Shown here one piece after another: positions 46,220 to 56,326 of a DNA stretch of 64,000 nucleotides (the first letter of the stretch is position 1; every line of letters starts with the position of its first letter). This DNA comes from Perilla frutescens. Taxonomy: Eukaryota > Streptophyta > Magnoliopsida > Lamiales > Lamiaceae. The notes beneath the pieces were generated by a model, which saw only the letters and a program-made list of their open reading frames with translations, had not been told where the DNA came from and searched no databases. The stretch lies in NCBI GenBank assembly GCA_026008535.1, contig BRKX01000007.1, positions 53,867,001-53,931,000 on the forward strand, written 5' to 3'. Both the position numbers and the translations under genes were made by a program.

Positions 46220-47358
46220 TTTTGAGGAGGTGTGTGCCCGAAGAGGAATGAGGACAAATACTAGAAGCATGCCATGCGGGATTGAGTGGGGGACATTTTG
46301 GAGCTAACCGGACGGCTAGAAAAATTTACCAAAGTGGATTTTATTGGTCAAGCATTTTCAAGGATGCAAGAGAGTTTGTTAGGAGTTGTGATAAATGCCA
46401 ACGTATGAGATCTATATCTAAGAAGGATGAAATGCCCATGAAGAATACCATTGAAGTTGAGCTTTTCGATGTGTGGGGAATAGACTTCATGGGACCGTTT
46501 GTTGCGTCCGAGGGAAATTTGTACATCTTGCTAGCCGTAGACTATGTGTCTCGATGGATTGAAGCCACTCCAACAAAGACAAATGATGCAAAAGTTGTTC
46601 TCAAATTTCTCAAAAAGAATATCTTGACAAGGTTTGGAGCCCCTAGAGCTATTGTGAGCGATGGTGGCTCACACTTTTGCAACAAATGGATGGAAGCATT
46701 GCTTGCTAGACATGGAGTTAAGCACAAGATAACGACACCTTATCATCATCAAGCCAACGGTCAAGCCGAGTTGGCAAACCGGGAAGTAAAGCAAATACTT
46801 CAAAAGGCAGTCCGCACGAATGGAAAAGATTGGGCTTCACTTTTGGATGAAGCACTATGGCCTTATCGCACGGCTTACAAGACCCCGCTAGGAATGTCTC
46901 CCTATCAACTAGTGTTCGGAAAATCTTGTCATTTGCCCGTTGAGCTTTCACATAAAGCATTTTGGGCCACCAAGAAGTTGAACCTTGATCCCGTGTCATC
47001 CGTTGGAGAGCGAATCTTCAAATTGAATAAATTAGAGGAATTCCGGATGGAGGCTTTTGAAAATTCGGCTATTTACAAGATGAGAGCTAAAGTTTACCAT
47101 GACAAGCTCTTGAGACAAAAAGACCTCACACCGGGAGATGAAATTCTTTTGTTTAATTCCAGATTCAAGGTATTTCCCGGAAAACTTCAGACCAAATGGA
47201 GTGGTCCGTTTATCATAGCCCGAATTTTTGATGGTGGGGCAATTGAACTCAAAGGCAAGGATGGAAGCTTGTTCGTGGTGAATGGGCATCGGGTTAAGAA
47301 GTTTTACAAGCCAGAGGAGAAAGAAATGGTGTTTGTGTGCTATCTCAACGACGCTTAG
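46220..47358 (+). pseudogene. integrase of element B, mostly open
   Basis: A short decayed piece up to 46281 includes a TGA in the CVPEEE region. From 46282 there are 358 open codons to TAG at 47358. HHCC domain: GGHFGANRTARKIYQ, CDKCQRMRSISKK. DDE core: D in GIDFMGPFVAS, D in IVSDGGSHFCNKW, E in NGQAELANREVK. The C-terminal part has YKTPLGMSPYQLVFGKSCH and a KTKWSGPFIIARI GPF-type module, ending FVCYLNDA. The start of the HHCC domain is lost to the upstream damage. Confidence 0.92.
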
Positions 47359-48753
47359 ATGCCTTGGTACTACGTCGAGCTAGCGACATTAAACTTAGCG
47401 CTTATTGGGAGGCACCCTAATTCTTTTTTATTTATTTGCATTTTCTTGCCTTTTTGTGTGTTTTCTTTTTAATAATTCTTTTTATAGTGTTAAATTATCT
47501 TGTGTTCGGTGTACATTGTAGTTGTGGTTTTGTGTGTTATTTTGTAGTGTTGTTTTCTTGGTTTTGGTGTTTTTGAGCATAGGAGCAACTTAAGTGGGAA
47601 TGAAGTGTCGATAAAGCCCGAAACGAGCCAACTTACCAAGGGCGTCTGCAACGTGGCGCGACCCGGAGCCAAAAACGCGAGTGGATCGTCCTGCGTCCGC
47701 AGCTGAAAAACACTCGTCTGCAACGCGGCCTGAGCCGCAGACCCCACCTGAGTCGCGTCCCTGAGGCGCGACCCGACCCGGCGCTCGGTGCGGCCCGGGT
47801 CGCGCCTGTCTGTTTCGGGTTTTTATCCCTTCCTTCACCCCTTTCACTTCATTTCTCACACTTCACTCCCATCTCTACTCACTCACACACTCATACACGT
47901 CTCTAGTGTCTCTTCTACTCCATTTCAAGGCACAACCTCTTCAAGGTATGAATCTTCTCCCCATGTTCTTCCTTTTCTTCATGGTAGCAAGTTCTTGGTT
48001 TTTCAAGCTCTTCAATGGAGGTTGTTCATGGTAACTTGGTTTTGTATGGTTTTATTTCAAGTTTCTTGCTTCTATTTTGGAATTCCTAGTTTAAGAACCT
48101 TGGGTATGCTTTCAATTTACATGTTTGTGGAAATGTAGTGGAAATTCTTTATTCTTGCCCAAATCTAGGGTTCCAAGTCAAAAATTGGGGGAAAATCATG
48201 TAGATGAGGAATTCTTGCCATATTATCTTCGATCTATGCAATTCCACACTTTTTAGGAATTTTTATGTGTTTCATTTGGAAGGATAAGTTTGTTATGGAA
48301 TTTGTGTAGTCATTTTGGGGGCTTGTTCTTTACTTGGGCAACTTTCTTGTTCCAATATGCTTGAAACAATATGTTTTGCTTGGATGGAATTTTTTATGAT
48401 AAGGATTAGCAAGGTTAGACTTATATTTGGGGGTTATTCTATACTTCATGACTATCTTTGAATCAAACATGAGTGTGCTTTGCTCTTATGCCCCATTTAC
48501 AAATACTTTGTCAACTTGCTTTACCATATTATTTCAATGGATGATTGGATGAAGTAATGCATGAGGACATTTTGTATGGTCGGCTTTTTGGAAGGGTTTG
48601 TTTGCATGAGGTTTGAGGTTCAAATGTTAAGTCCTTCATTTTTTTTACGCCCTTGCAATCACCCCGTGTGTCTTTTATTTTTGTTAAAACCATTTAACAT
48701 CACGTTCACATTGTTTTTGGAAGGTACTTAAGCCCGACGCTCCCCCTGCAGCA
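47359..48753 (+). promoter_or_regulatory. pol-ORF3 spacer of element B with LTR-like GC module and predicted intron
   Basis: After the pol stop, 47640-47810 is a GC-rich module. Its CTGCAACGTGGCGCGACC block (47646-47663) matches the LTR block at 40595-40612, and a second copy starts at 47718. GGGTTTTTATCCC (a weak TATA) and a C/T-rich leader (47825-47940) follow. A donor TCAAG|GTATG has its intron starting at 47946, and acceptors are available at 48721-48723 (GGAAG) or 48749-48751 (CTGCAG) just before the ATG at 48754. Element A has the same organisation. Function is inferred. Confidence 0.58.
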
Positions 48754-50357
48754 ATGGTGCAAACTCGTAGGGGACGACAAATGGGGGGAGCTTGAAGACG
48801 GCTCATGGATGAAGACGAGTTCCAAGATAAGGAAGTACTGGACTTATCCGAAGATGAGGAACAAGAGGACGATGAGGAACTTCAGGACGAGGAAGAAGAG
48901 GAACAAGAGGATGCTGAGCCTAAAAACAATCGTGCCCTCATGCCCCCTCTTAATATGGGGGCCAATGACCCCGATTTGGTGAATGTTCATTTGGAGGAGT
49001 ATGAACATAGGAAGAGGTGGTTAAAGTTGGCTAGGGGTTTTCAAGTTGCTGCTACTCGATTTCTGGATGCCCACACAACAAGGAAATTGGGGATTCATGA
49101 GAGTGTGGTTGGGCTCTTACGACGAATTGGTTGGATGCATGTTTTGGGGGAGAATGATTGGAAAACGTACCCGTGCTTGTCCGTGAGTTTCTCTCCACCC
49201 TAAAGGTGAAACAAACTCCATACCGAGGGCCTGTTTCTTGCATATTCCGACTTGGGAATCAAGATTGGAGGTTTACTGTGGAACGCCTCAACACGATGTT
49301 CCAAACTCCAACTAATGGGACCTTCCACCCTCACCCGTCCTTCCGATTTGATGATTTCCATGACAGTGTGGTGGAGGCAAACCCAAATAGTCTACATTAT
49401 GATTCTAGCAAGACCAAGGCTTCCCATTTGCCCAATCCTGTCTTCCGGTATATGCAGAAGCTTCTAACTTCTACTGTGCTTGCCCGCCAAGAGAATAGTG
49501 GACTTCAGACACAAGAGCTCTATATCTTATGGTGTATGCTTAATGCTATCCCGGTGAACATTGCTGCACATTTCCTCGTGCAATGTCAAAGACAAACAAA
49601 CTCCAGGACGGGTACTCTTTGTGTAGGGGGTTTGATCACCCAAATTGCAGCTATGTTGGACATCGACTTGTCCAACTATCAATCTTGCCCCGGATCTCAA
49701 GCCCTCAACATGGAGCATCTCCAGAATGCTAAGTTTGTCAACTCCGCATCCGCTCCATTTGATTTCCTCCTGACCAACAAGCGTCAGTTCCCGCTTCCGA
49801 ATCTAGCCTTGACCAATGTCTCCACTTTTGATGAAAAGGAGAATTGGATGATGGATACACCGGCCCATCTTGCATTGATTACCACATCTGGAGGCACACC
49901 ACGGAGGACACCGCGGACGGATGATGCTGGCGGGTCCACATCACATGCTCAGCCGAGAGGAAGCCGCAGAACTAGGGAGGAGGTTCAGGATGACCGCTTT
50001 GGTACTCTGGAGAATCTAATGCATGACATGACGACTAACATAGGCACTATGTGGGTGGACATGAATTCCCGATTTGGAGAATGGCGGTCCGAGATTGACA
50101 CTCATCTGACAGGGATGCAGGAGAGTTTTGATGCTCGCTTCACAGGTTTGGAGGAGGAGATCGGAACTCGTTTTACTGGTATAAGTGCTGAGATTCAAGG
50201 CCTGCAGGGAAGCTTCACTACCTTCCAGTCGAGCATGGAGAGCATGATGGGCCAGTGGATTGGACAGGAAGTATCACATCAGCGACCACCACAGATGCCA
50301 CCATATCAGCACTACCCTCTGTATCCCTACCCCCCGTACCCGTATCAACCGTATTAG
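48754..50357 (+). pseudogene. envelope-position ORF (ORF3) of element B
   Basis: The ATG at 48754 opens MVQTRRGRQMGG. A TGA (48793-48795) breaks the frame, which resumes at 48805 with an intensely acidic segment. A one-base loss near 49172 shifts it into the 49158-50357 frame. The conserved core includes FQVAATRFLDAHTTRKLGI, RRIGWMHVLG, REFLSTLKVKQ, GPVSCIFRLGNQDW, LYILWCMLNAIPVNIAAHFL, GGLITQIAAMLDIDL and FPLPNLALTNVS. The C-terminus is a predicted coiled coil (about 50000-50240) and a Pro/Tyr-rich tail ending PYPYQPY. No signal peptide or membrane helix is visible. From memory the core fits the plant family annotated 'putative plant transposon protein'. Function is unknown. Confidence 0.82.
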
Positions 50358-51910
50358 CCGCCATCGGACTCCACTCCACGCCGTCCTCCTACTGATGAGT
50401 GACAGAGTCTGCCCCTCGATTTCGGTCCCACTATCTTTCCACTCAAACTTGTCCTTCTTTTGGAATGGAACAAGTTTGGGGGAGGGGGTATGAAGTGGTG
50501 ACCGGTAATCACCCTCTATCTATCTTTATTTTAATTTTTCTGGATATTTGGGATGACTGTTATTAGGATATGATATTTGGATTTAGTATGTTATGTTGGT
50601 TCGTATGGATTTATTTGATTTCTAGGATCATTTCTATTATATATGTGGGTCTGTAATAGTAAATGCTTGGATTAGGCTTTAATCATATGTGGCAATCTTT
50701 TCCTGCTTGAGCTTGTGTTGTCTTGACTAATTTGGTGACGGAAACATGGAAAGATAGATATGGAAATCATGCCGAGCCTATGATGATTTTTTTTATGATT
50801 GTGCAGAATGTTGAAAAATGCATGCGTGAGAAGAGTGTTAAGCCGAAGTATCATTCGAGTTAAAAATCGTGGAAATTTGGCTTAATCTCCAGCTACTTGT
50901 GAGATTTGGGCATATTTTGTTCTTTCATGTGTGATTTGTCAATGATATTTGCATCTCTAGAACTTGCTTCATAACTTTCATGTATTCTATATGTGCTTAG
51001 AACTTGAAGATGACCTAAGGCGGTTTTTGTCAGAAATTTTGAGCCTTATTTATTCATTCCTTTGAAATTTATCCTTGTTAGCCCCGTTGAGCCTTTGGTG
51101 ATTGATCTTTGTTGAATAGCCCGGGGTAGAGGGAATTTAAGGAATAAAGGAATTGTTGTTTCAAAAAATCGTGGGGAGCAAAATTCGGATAGAAAAATTT
51201 TGTGAAACAAGTTTCAAAGCCTAGAAATGTGGAGTTCACAACCTTCCCCTTAAAATGAAGAAAACAAAAATGGGAATCGTTAGAGTCATGATGATTGAAT
51301 TGAATTAGAAAAAAAAAAAACAAAATGAATCTAATGCCGACTTTAGTTCCTTGTGGAAAAATGTGTGAACCAATGTCTTAGGGGGAATGAATCAAAAGAA
51401 AAAGAAGAGGCTAAGGATCATCCGTCTTTTGTTTAAGCTTGCCCATTTTGTGTGATATGAGTAGAAGAAAACTTTTAGTTTTACTAGGTTTGGAATGTTA
51501 GTAGGAAGTGGGAAAGGACTTGGAGTCACTCCTACCTAAAATTTCCCTACCCGTCCAAAAAGCCAAACGTTACAACCCTAAAGACCTATGTGATTCTAGT
51601 TTAGAGCACATTGGTGAATCATGTTGAGTTATTTTGCAAGCTTATGGTGGTATGCTTTTATTACTTGATATTGAGTGAAAAATTTGTCCCTCATCTCCAT
51701 GTGTGAGGATCGTTGTGATAAGAACTACCTTTCAAATAGAGTGGTCATTTTTCTCATGATTGTTACTCTTATGATATGAAGCTTTGATCTTGTTCTTTGC
51801 ATGTGGATTGTGATCAAAAAGCTGAGGCATTAATGGTTATGTGTTTCCTTCTAGTCTTGATCTTTCCTTGTTCTTTCCAAATGCTTGTTTGAGGACAAAC
51901 AAGAGTTCAA
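50358..51910 (+). other. 3' non-coding region of element B
   Basis: About 1.55 kb without a credible ORF between ORF3 and the PPT. It opens with GGGGGAGGGGG-type sequence near 50480 and is otherwise AT-rich. A similar stretch follows ORF3 in A. Confidence 0.75.
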
Positions 51911-51922
51911 GTTTGGGGGAGT
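51911..51922 (+). other. polypurine tract of element B
   Basis: GTTTGGGGGAGT abuts the 3' LTR. TTTGGGGGAG is the usual Athila/Tat-type plus-strand primer. Confidence 0.85.
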
Positions 51923-53342
51923 TGACATGCTCGTATTTTAGTCCTAATCCAAGCATTATTTCGTTTGTTTTTATCTTGTTTTAAGTTTGTTTAGTAATCA
52001 ATTAGGGTAATATTAGTCGTTATTTAGAATAAGTGTTTCTAACACCGTTAATTTAGAAAACAGGTTTAAAATGAGCAACCCGGGACTTGAGGATCGAAGT
52101 GCGCATCGGAAGGAACCCGAAAGCTGGATCGGACGGGCGAGAAAGCACGAAAACCGAGTCAAAGCCGGGAGGCAGGGCAGGGCCTGCAACGCAGCGCGAC
52201 CCGGGGCCTGGGGCGCGACCCGCTGCTCGATGTCCGCAGCATGTTTTCACTCGCCTGCAACGCGGCGTGACCCAGGACCGGGCCAGCTCGGGTCGCGCCT
52301 CACTCCACACGGCGCGAGCCACGGGGCGCGACCGGCCCCGTGTCGCGCCCCTGTGTCTTGTTTTCGAGAATATCCGGATTTCTGCCCCATTTTTGCCAAC
52401 ATAGTATAAAAGTCATCCTTAGTTCGAAAAACTAGAGTAGACTTTGATATTTTGCAAATTTTAGAGTAAGAAAGACTTGTGAGATCTTGGAGCTTGGTGT
52501 ATGGAAGATTCAAGAAATTTTTGAAGATCTATATTCAAGTTTTTGGGTTTTTTCTCCTCCTCTATTATGTTTTTCTTTTATGTGATGTTTTTCTCTATTA
52601 TGATTATGGATAGTTAAATTTCTAGGCATCTAGGGTATTGTGATTTAGTGATGGGTTTGTAAATTAAACATGGGTTATTGCATAATCTTCCCCTTCTTTC
52701 TCATAAATCATGGTTTATTTTCTTATATTCTTTGATTGGCCATCATAGGATAAAACTTAGTGTATAATCGAGTTCGAGAGAATCAATTATGCATGGGTAA
52801 ATGATTTATGGTTTCAATTTTGCATTAGATTGAGAGATTAATGTTTAATTGATGTTTATTGATTGATTGTGCTTGAATAGATTAAATTGCAATTTAGCCC
52901 TAGAGATAGGGGAATTGAGTTTAATTGAAAGGTCTTAGTTGCTCGAGAGAGGGCTTCGACTAAATTTGGTATCAATTGTTGTTCGGGGAGATTATACATA
53001 AATCCATTGTTTAATGAACAAGTCTTCACTAGTGAACATTGCCCTAGAGCCATTTTTCCTTATTGTGATTTTTAATAGGTTTTTATTCTCTTGTATCTCT
53101 CTTGTGTTGATATTTTTGTTTAAATATTGCAAATCTCGTTTTTCTAGTTAATTCTCCAACAAAATTTCGGATGATTTGACTAGTGAAAATGTTCGATGTG
53201 ATGGTACTTGTAGACTCGTTTATGCAATTAATTCCCCGTGTTCGACCCGGTCTCCTATGCTCCGTATGTTCACTTGCATAATTGAGATTTGGTTAATTAA
53301 AGCGTGTGTTGGTTAAATCGTTGTGAAAGAAACATCTCATCA
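51923..53342 (+). repeat. 3' LTR of element B
   Basis: 1420 bp, TGACATGCTCG...CATCTCATCA, followed by the ATATA duplication. TATAAAAG at 52405-52412. Its differences from the 5' LTR cluster in the GC-rich U3 module. Confidence 0.94.
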
Positions 53343-53997
53343 ATATACCTTGCTTTAAAGTCTTCAAACATATTCCACATACAGAATCCTGGATAAACCA
53401 ACTCATAATACGATTTTGGACTCAAAATATGCGTTAAAGCTCTTTGAAACATTTAATCGAACACGTTACGTGCACCCATTTTAACCACATACTCTTGACT
53501 CAATTTAAATCCTTTAGACCCAACATTTCAAATACAAACATCTTCACCCTAGGACTCTAACATACAAGAAAATCAACCCCAAGCAACCATCACAATACTT
53601 CCATATGATTCTCAACAAAACAAAGGGAAATTAGGGCAAAGATCCAAACCCTAGCAACAATGAACCATAGGAATTTGATATAACTTCACATATAGCCTCA
53701 AGGAGGTAAATAAACCATATGTTTGAGATGTCAAAGCAAGAGAATCAATAAAAGTGAAAACCCTAATTTTTTGAATATGAACCCTAGTTTCCAATCAACA
53801 TGAAAATGATGTTTTAATCACCAAGGTGAAGAGGGTATGAAGTTACCTTGGTTGATGGAGGATGATGAAAGGATCCACTCAAAACTTGAAGAATTCTCTT
53901 GAGAGATATGGTGGAAGAATCGCCCAAAAGAGAGAGGAAATGAAGATGAGATGAATAAGTGTGGTATTTATAGGTAGAAATCCGGAAGGAAAATTCC

Positions 53998-54117
53998 CGG
54001 ACCCGCGCGACCGCGGAACCCATCTCTCGACCAACGCTCCCCGCGAGTGCGGAGTCTCCCGCGACCGCGCACGGCCCCGCGGGCGCGCACCTCCCCGCGG
54101 GCGCGCGGCGTGCCCAA
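53998..54117 (-). repeat. GC-rich block in solo LTR F
   Basis: A GC-rich stretch dominated by CCGCG and GCGCGC blocks, such as CCCCGCGGGCGCGC (twice). It lies just upstream of the LTR TATA box on the minus strand, so in U3. Confidence 0.7.
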
Positions 54118-54585
54118 ACAACCTTTAAACTAAAATCAACTCTCGGACATTTCCGACTCCATCTTTCCTTAAATTTTCCAAAGCACTTTTAATACACACC
54201 GAAAAAGCAGCGAGACCCCCGATCAACTCAGCGTTAGGGTGTTCAAGGTTTTAGCAAACAAAAATTCAATGCAATAACATTCATTTATTTTCATATAACT
54301 CGACACTTTAGCATTAAAATTCAAATTGTGTTATACACTCAGTATAACATCACTTGTTATGACGTATCGGCTCGAGTGAGACAACCTGCAATAAAACAAC
54401 GGCATAATACAAACATACTCACATGATTAATATTCAAATAATATCAATTTCAAAACCATTTTCCAAAAATTATAATTTATAATTTAGAAAAAAGGGACGG
54501 GGTATCACACCTCTTGAGCGACCTTAGCAGGATTTCAGCCGGGCTAGTTCGCAACTATAGCTCTCGTGAACGAGGTCGCTAATCC

Positions 54586-54702
54586 TCCACAAAAATAAAC
54601 ACCTTCCACTTGGGCTCGGGTTCAGCTCCTTCAACCGGTCTCTTTGATGCTTCTCGGTGCCATACTTCTAGGACCCTCTGGTACTCTAATGGGATACAAC
54701 AC
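54586..54702 (-). pseudogene. unidentified coding fragment ending at a Cassandra element
   Basis: On the minus strand an open frame of 38 codons leaves the Cassandra LTR and ends at a TAG. It includes the run PLEYQRVLEVWHREASKR and then PVEGAEPEPKWKVFIFVED. The residue mix (charged, aromatic, Pro-Glu repeats) looks like real protein rather than a chance frame, and it does not resemble the gag scrap on the other side of Cassandra. I cannot name the family. It could be the C-terminus of a host gene fragment or of another element's ORF. Confidence 0.4.
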
Positions 54703-54883
54703 TGTCATGTCTGGGGCCGAAGCGTGCAGTGATTGCCGGTGCAAGGCACGGACAAAGAGCGTCTCCTATAAGACTTCCAAGTGAAAGGGCACATGAATGA
54801 ACCGAATCCACTCGAAAGAGAGGGATTCTAAGGCTATACAGGAATGAGACTGTATATTCAAGGAGAGCTTAAAGGATTTGATT

Positions 54884-55012
54884 GGTGCTACTCATACCAC
54901 AAGGTGTATCTTCATTTCTGGAACTCGTTCCACCAGAACTCCAAAGTTAAGCGTGCTTGACCTGAGGTAATGGTGGCATGGGTGACCCCTTGGGAAGTTT
55001 TCTCAGGGAGCG
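54884..55012 (+). ncRNA. 5S rRNA-derived segment in Cassandra 5' LTR
   Basis: Aligns with plant 5S rRNA, including AGTTAAGCGTGCTTG (A-box region) and GGGTGACCCCTTGGGAAGT (C-box region). The 5' third is more diverged. The internal promoter resembles that used by RNA polymerase III, but activity cannot be told from sequence. Confidence 0.85.
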
Positions 55013-55345
55013 TGTGAGTGAGGACAAAATATGCTGGAAAGACTTGTTTTGGTTTGTGGGGACAACCGTCAGTTCGGTACCCTAGTCGTTAAAAATGGTA
55101 TCAAAGCCGAACCTCTCGTAGTAAGGTGTGGTTCGGGGATGAATCATGCGGAAGCTGGTGGGCATGTGATGCTTGGGGTCGAAGCATGGAGTGATTGTCG
55201 GTGCAAGGCATGACAAAGAGCGGCTCCTATAAAACTAACAAGTAAAGGGGCACGCGAATGAACCGAATCCACCCAAAAGAGAGGGATTATAAAGCTATAC
55301 ATGAATGAGACTTGTATAGTCAAGGAAAGCTTAAAGGATTTGATT

Positions 55346-55474
55346 GATGCTACTCATACCACAAGGTGTATCTTCTTTTTTGGCGCTCGTTCCACCAGAA
55401 TTCCAAAGTTAAGCGTGCTTGACCTGGGGTAATGATGGGATGGGTGAACCCCTGGGAAGTTTTCTCAGGGAGAG
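55346..55474 (+). ncRNA. 5S rRNA-derived segment in Cassandra 3' LTR
   Basis: Second copy at +462, with AGTTAAGCGTGCTTG intact and GGATGGGTGAACCCCTGGGA in the C-box region (one extra A). Confidence 0.85.
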
Positions 55475-55555
55475 TGTGAGTGAGGACAAAGCACGCTTGA
55501 AAGACTCGTGTTGGTTTGTGGGGACAGATGTTAGTCTTGCAGCCGGGTCGTTACA

Positions 55556-55850
55556 GGCACATCCTCAGCACAATCCTTATCAACAGCCTATGTCTGGATT
55601 AATCCGTTCAACATATCGATTGATCATAGAGATCACCGGTTCTTCTTTTCCAAGTCAGTTTAGGGTTGTCTCCAACTCTTTTTGATACCTTTTCCTTGTC
55701 TCAGCTTCTATAGCTTCATCTCCAGCTCTCGAAGGTAGGAATAAGGTACATGATGCCTTCTCAACATCCTCTTCAATGCTTTCCATGTATCTATTGGCTA
55801 TCTAATACGTCGCCTAATAACATAAAAATGATTCCACCAAGTGAGAACTT
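55556..55850 (-). pseudogene. Ty3-type gag fragment J
   Basis: On the minus strand it reads LTWWNHFYVIRRRIR, a stop, PIDTWKALKRMLRRHHVPYSY, then after a stop and a frameshift YQKELETTLN, a stop, LGKEE and RYVERINPDIGC. This is the same gag family as element E (PPIDTWREMKDVM, YHKELETTLNRVGKEE). It is truncated on both sides, by the Cassandra element and by the H fragment on the opposite strand. Confidence 0.78.
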
Positions 55851-56122
55851 CATCACAAAATCCACTAGTGATGAAGCTGTGCAAGGCATTGAAGAAGAAG
55901 ACCCGGATATGCAATTCAAAGGTCCAATTACTCGACTGGGAGAAAAGAAGCTTCAAGGATATTTACAAGTGTTCATTAGAAGGAAGCTGGAAGTTGGAGA
56001 ACAAGAAAATAAATGCAGCCCAAAGATTGTCAATTTGTTGACAATTGAAGAAGAAGCCCAAGTTGAATGAGCATGAAGAATAGAGAGAAATGGCAGCCCA
56101 CTTTGGAAGTCCAAATCGCCTA
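55851..56122 (+). pseudogene. C-terminal end of pol of element H
   Basis: An open frame runs from the J junction to TGA at 56070. It carries DMQFKGPITRLGEKKLQGY, the GPITR-type tail found at the end of pol in several plant Ty3 lineages, followed by a charged segment ending EEEAQVE. Nothing upstream of this tail survives on this strand. Confidence 0.6.
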
Positions 56123-56326
56123 TGTGATGGCCCAATTCTAATGGGATTTATTTTATCCTGGTGTAGAGTTTATTTATTTATTTTTTGGTCTTTTGGAACT
56201 GCTTTATTTAGAGTTCTAAACAAGGTAGGAGTCTTCTTTATTTTTGTCCACATGGACTTTTTATTAGTGAGGTATTGTCGATCCCTTATGATTATATAAG
56301 GGGACTCTTAATTTCATTGTTACTTA
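56123..56326 (+). repeat. partial LTR of element H
   Basis: Starts TGTGATGGCCCAATTC after the pol tail and reaches a TATA box (TATATAA, 56293-56299) and the first bases of the leader. It is then interrupted by LTR D. The downstream part would lie beyond the far end of D. Confidence 0.55.

Larger units (their letters stand above)
40334..53342 (+). mobile_element. Athila-like Ty3/Gypsy element B, structurally complete
   Basis: 13009 bp with LTRs 40334-41752 and 51923-53342, flanked by ATATA at 40329-40333 and 53343-53347. Order: LTR, tRNA-Asp PBS, gag, protease, RT, RNase H, integrase, spacer with intron, ORF3, 3' non-coding region, PPT, LTR. It is inserted in solo LTR F. The coding region has in-frame stops and at least three frameshifts, so it cannot move by its own proteins. 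LTR differences are mostly transitions in the GC-rich part. Confidence 0.95.
38930..54519 (-). mobile_element. solo LTR F (minus), split by element B
   Basis: The two parts are 38930-40333 and 53348-54519, about 2576 bp together. On the minus strand it begins TGTGATACCCCGTCCC (54519) and ends GTATCAGGTTACA (38930). Neither side has a PBS or PPT, so it is best read as a solo LTR. The flanking 5-mers agree at only three of five positions. TATAAATA at 53972-53965 (minus) is the likely TATA box, with a GC-rich block just upstream (53998-54117). A hairpin array (40014-40094) and the TGAGTAT/ATACTCA hairpin (about 39800) follow downstream. Confidence 0.75.
54703..55555 (+). mobile_element. Cassandra TRIM retrotransposon
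   Basis: Two 391-bp LTRs (54703-55093 and 55165-55555) flank a 71-bp internal region that holds only the PBS TGGTATCAAAGCC (55096-55108, one base off the initiator-Met type). Both LTRs contain a 5S rRNA-like segment, the hallmark of Cassandra. The element encodes no protein and would move with another element's machinery. The flanking 5-mers AACAC and GGCAC match at three positions only, so the target duplication has decayed or the edges have been altered. Confidence 0.92.

Noticed and set aside
54884..55474. Functional 5S rRNA genes.
   Set aside because: Both copies lie at matching positions within 391-bp LTRs beside a PBS. The 5' part is diverged and the spacing is 462 bp as part of an element, so Cassandra explains them.
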